Source: an uncultured Clostridium sp.
Lineage (GTDB): Bacteria > Bacillota_A > Clostridia > Lachnospirales > Lachnospiraceae
Assembly: GCA_945836785.1 (NCBI GenBank)
Contig: CAMAMD010000009.1
Location: forward strand, 1 to 15,155
Direction: 5' to 3'
DNA: 15,155 bases
Positions 14,225 to 15,155 of the stretch are shown here, in pieces; within the stretch, counting starts at the first letter, position 1, and each line of letters starts with the position of its first letter. The notes below the pieces were generated by a model. The model was not told the DNA's origin, did not search any database, and saw only the letters and a program-made list of their open reading frames with translations. The translations under genes were made by a program, and so were the position numbers.

Positions 14225-14240
14225 ACAGGAGTTTTTACAG

Positions 14241-15155
14241 ATGGATTTTAGAAATAAAATCATACTGGCGCCAATGGCAGGTATTTGTGACCTGCCATTT
14301 CGTCTCTTATGTAAGGAACAGGGATGTGATGTTCTGTATACAGAGATGATCAGTGCAAAGGGTATGTACTACAATAATAAAAATACGGAACCGCTGCTCA
14401 TGACTGACGAAAGGGAAAAACCTGTGGGTGTTCAGCTGTTTGGCAGTGAACCAAAACTTATGGCGGAGCAGGCCAAACGGATTGAAGACAGAGGATTTTC
14501 TTTTATTGATATCAATATGGGTTGTCCGGTTCCAAAGATTGTAAATAATGGGGAAGGCTCGGCCCTGATGAAAACTCCGGCATTGATTGGTGAAATTGTG
14601 GATGCCATGGTTCACACCTGCAGGCTTCCTGTCACAGTGAAAATCAGAGCCGGTTTTACCAGAGACAGCATCAATGCACCGGAGGTGGCAAAGATAGCGG
14701 AGGAAGCCGGTGCTTCAGCTGTAGCGGTGCATGGCAGAACGAGAGAGGAGTATTATCAGGGACATGCTGACTGGAATGTGATCCGTCTTGTGAAAGAATG
14801 TGTAAAGATTCCGGTTATAGGAAACGGGGATGTGTGCTGTGGCGAGGATGTTGTAAAAATAAAAGAAGAAACAGGCTGCGACAGTGTTATGATTGGACGG
14901 GCTGCCAAGGGAAATCCATGGATGTTTCGTGATATTAAGTATTATCTTGAAACCGGCAGACATTTGGAAAAGCCGGATATAAAGGAGATTCATGCCATGA
15001 TGCTCCGACATGCGGGAATGATGGTGCAGTATAAGGGAGAGTTTACAGGTATTCATGAAATGAGAAAACATGTGGCATGGTATACGCAGGGATTACCGGA
15101 TTCGGCAAAGCTACGTGCGAGAATAAATCAGGTGGAAACCTATGAGGAGCTGAAA
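14241..15155 (+). CDS. dusB: tRNA-dihydrouridine synthase, 3' end outside the window
   Basis: The frame is open from ATG 14241 to the window edge (305 codons), so nearly all of a protein of about 320 aa is present but its stop is not seen. The FMN-dependent enzyme reduces uridines in the tRNA D-loop. It shows APMAGICDLPFR at the N-terminus, the catalytic C95 in DINMGCPVPKI, KIRAG for tRNA/FMN contacts, AVHGRTREEYYQG, IGNGDV, and MIGRAAKGNPW for FMN phosphate binding. The end of the visible part is the C-terminal helical tRNA-binding domain. ACAGGAG lies 9 nt before the start. Placement 16 bp after coaX matches a gene order I know from clostridia. Confidence 0.95.
   Translation, partial: MDFRNKIILAPMAGICDLPFRLLCKEQGCDVLYTEMISAKGMYYNNKNTEPLLMTDEREKPVGVQLFGSEPKLMAEQAKRIEDRGFSFIDINMGCPVPKIVNNGEGSALMKTPALIGEIVDAMVHTCRLPVTVKIRAGFTRDSINAPEVAKIAEEAGASAVAVHGRTREEYYQGHADWNVIRLVKECVKIPVIGNGDVCCGEDVVKIKEETGCDSVMIGRAAKGNPWMFRDIKYYLETGRHLEKPDIKEIHAMMLRHAGMMVQYKGEFTGIHEMRKHVAWYTQGLPDSAKLRARINQVETYEELK

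Noticed and set aside
1..15155. tRNA or rRNA genes, prophage or defence system genes
   Set aside because: No cloverleaf, rRNA core sequence, integrase, phage structural, nuclease-helicase or toxin-antitoxin signatures were seen on either strand.

Overview
The window looks like core chromosome of a low-to-moderate G+C Firmicute in class Clostridia, most likely a gut Lachnospiraceae. This rests on the gene families, the strong AGGAGG-type ribosome binding sites, the near-consensus vegetative promoters and two small proteins (DUF5662-like and DUF6145-like) that I associate with that family. No genus can be named from the sequence alone. Nearly every base is accounted for by housekeeping genes. 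I see no phage, integron, CRISPR array, toxin-antitoxin pair or complete insertion sequence.

Layout. (1) 1-220 holds two tandem copies of an 80-bp structured repeat ahead of exoA (exonuclease III). (2) 973-1227 is a 255-bp imperfect inverted repeat that fills the whole gap between exoA and a convergent ABC-F ATPase gene, the only minus-strand gene here. (3) 3155-3334 is a divergent promoter region serving the ABC-F gene and a 76-aa hypothetical gene. (4) 3335-5940 carries that small gene, an ApbE flavin transferase, a nicotinamidase-like cysteine hydrolase and a DUF5662-like protein. (5) 5990-11112 carries DNA replication and RNA modification genes: dnaE, a SpoU/TrmH rRNA methyltransferase, a possible 45-aa ORF and an SSB-like protein with two OB folds. 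(6) 11114-15155 is a lysine-riboswitch-controlled transcription unit: consensus promoter, L-box aptamer, antiterminator/terminator, dapA, dapB, a DUF6145-like gene, coaX and the start of dusB, which runs off the end.

How it fits together. dapA and dapB catalyse the first two committed steps of the diaminopimelate/lysine branch, and the leader shuts transcription off when lysine is plentiful. The downstream genes are closely spaced and have no visible terminator between them, so coaX (CoA synthesis) and dusB (tRNA dihydrouridine) may share this control in part. exoA, dnaE and the SSB-like gene all concern DNA, but they are not in one operon.

No clearly new system is present. The observations most worth a second look are the two structured repeat families at 36-205 and 973-1227, the tandem-OB SSB-like protein without an acidic tail, the possible 45-aa ORF coupled to it, and the apparently complete metal site in the DnaE PHP domain.
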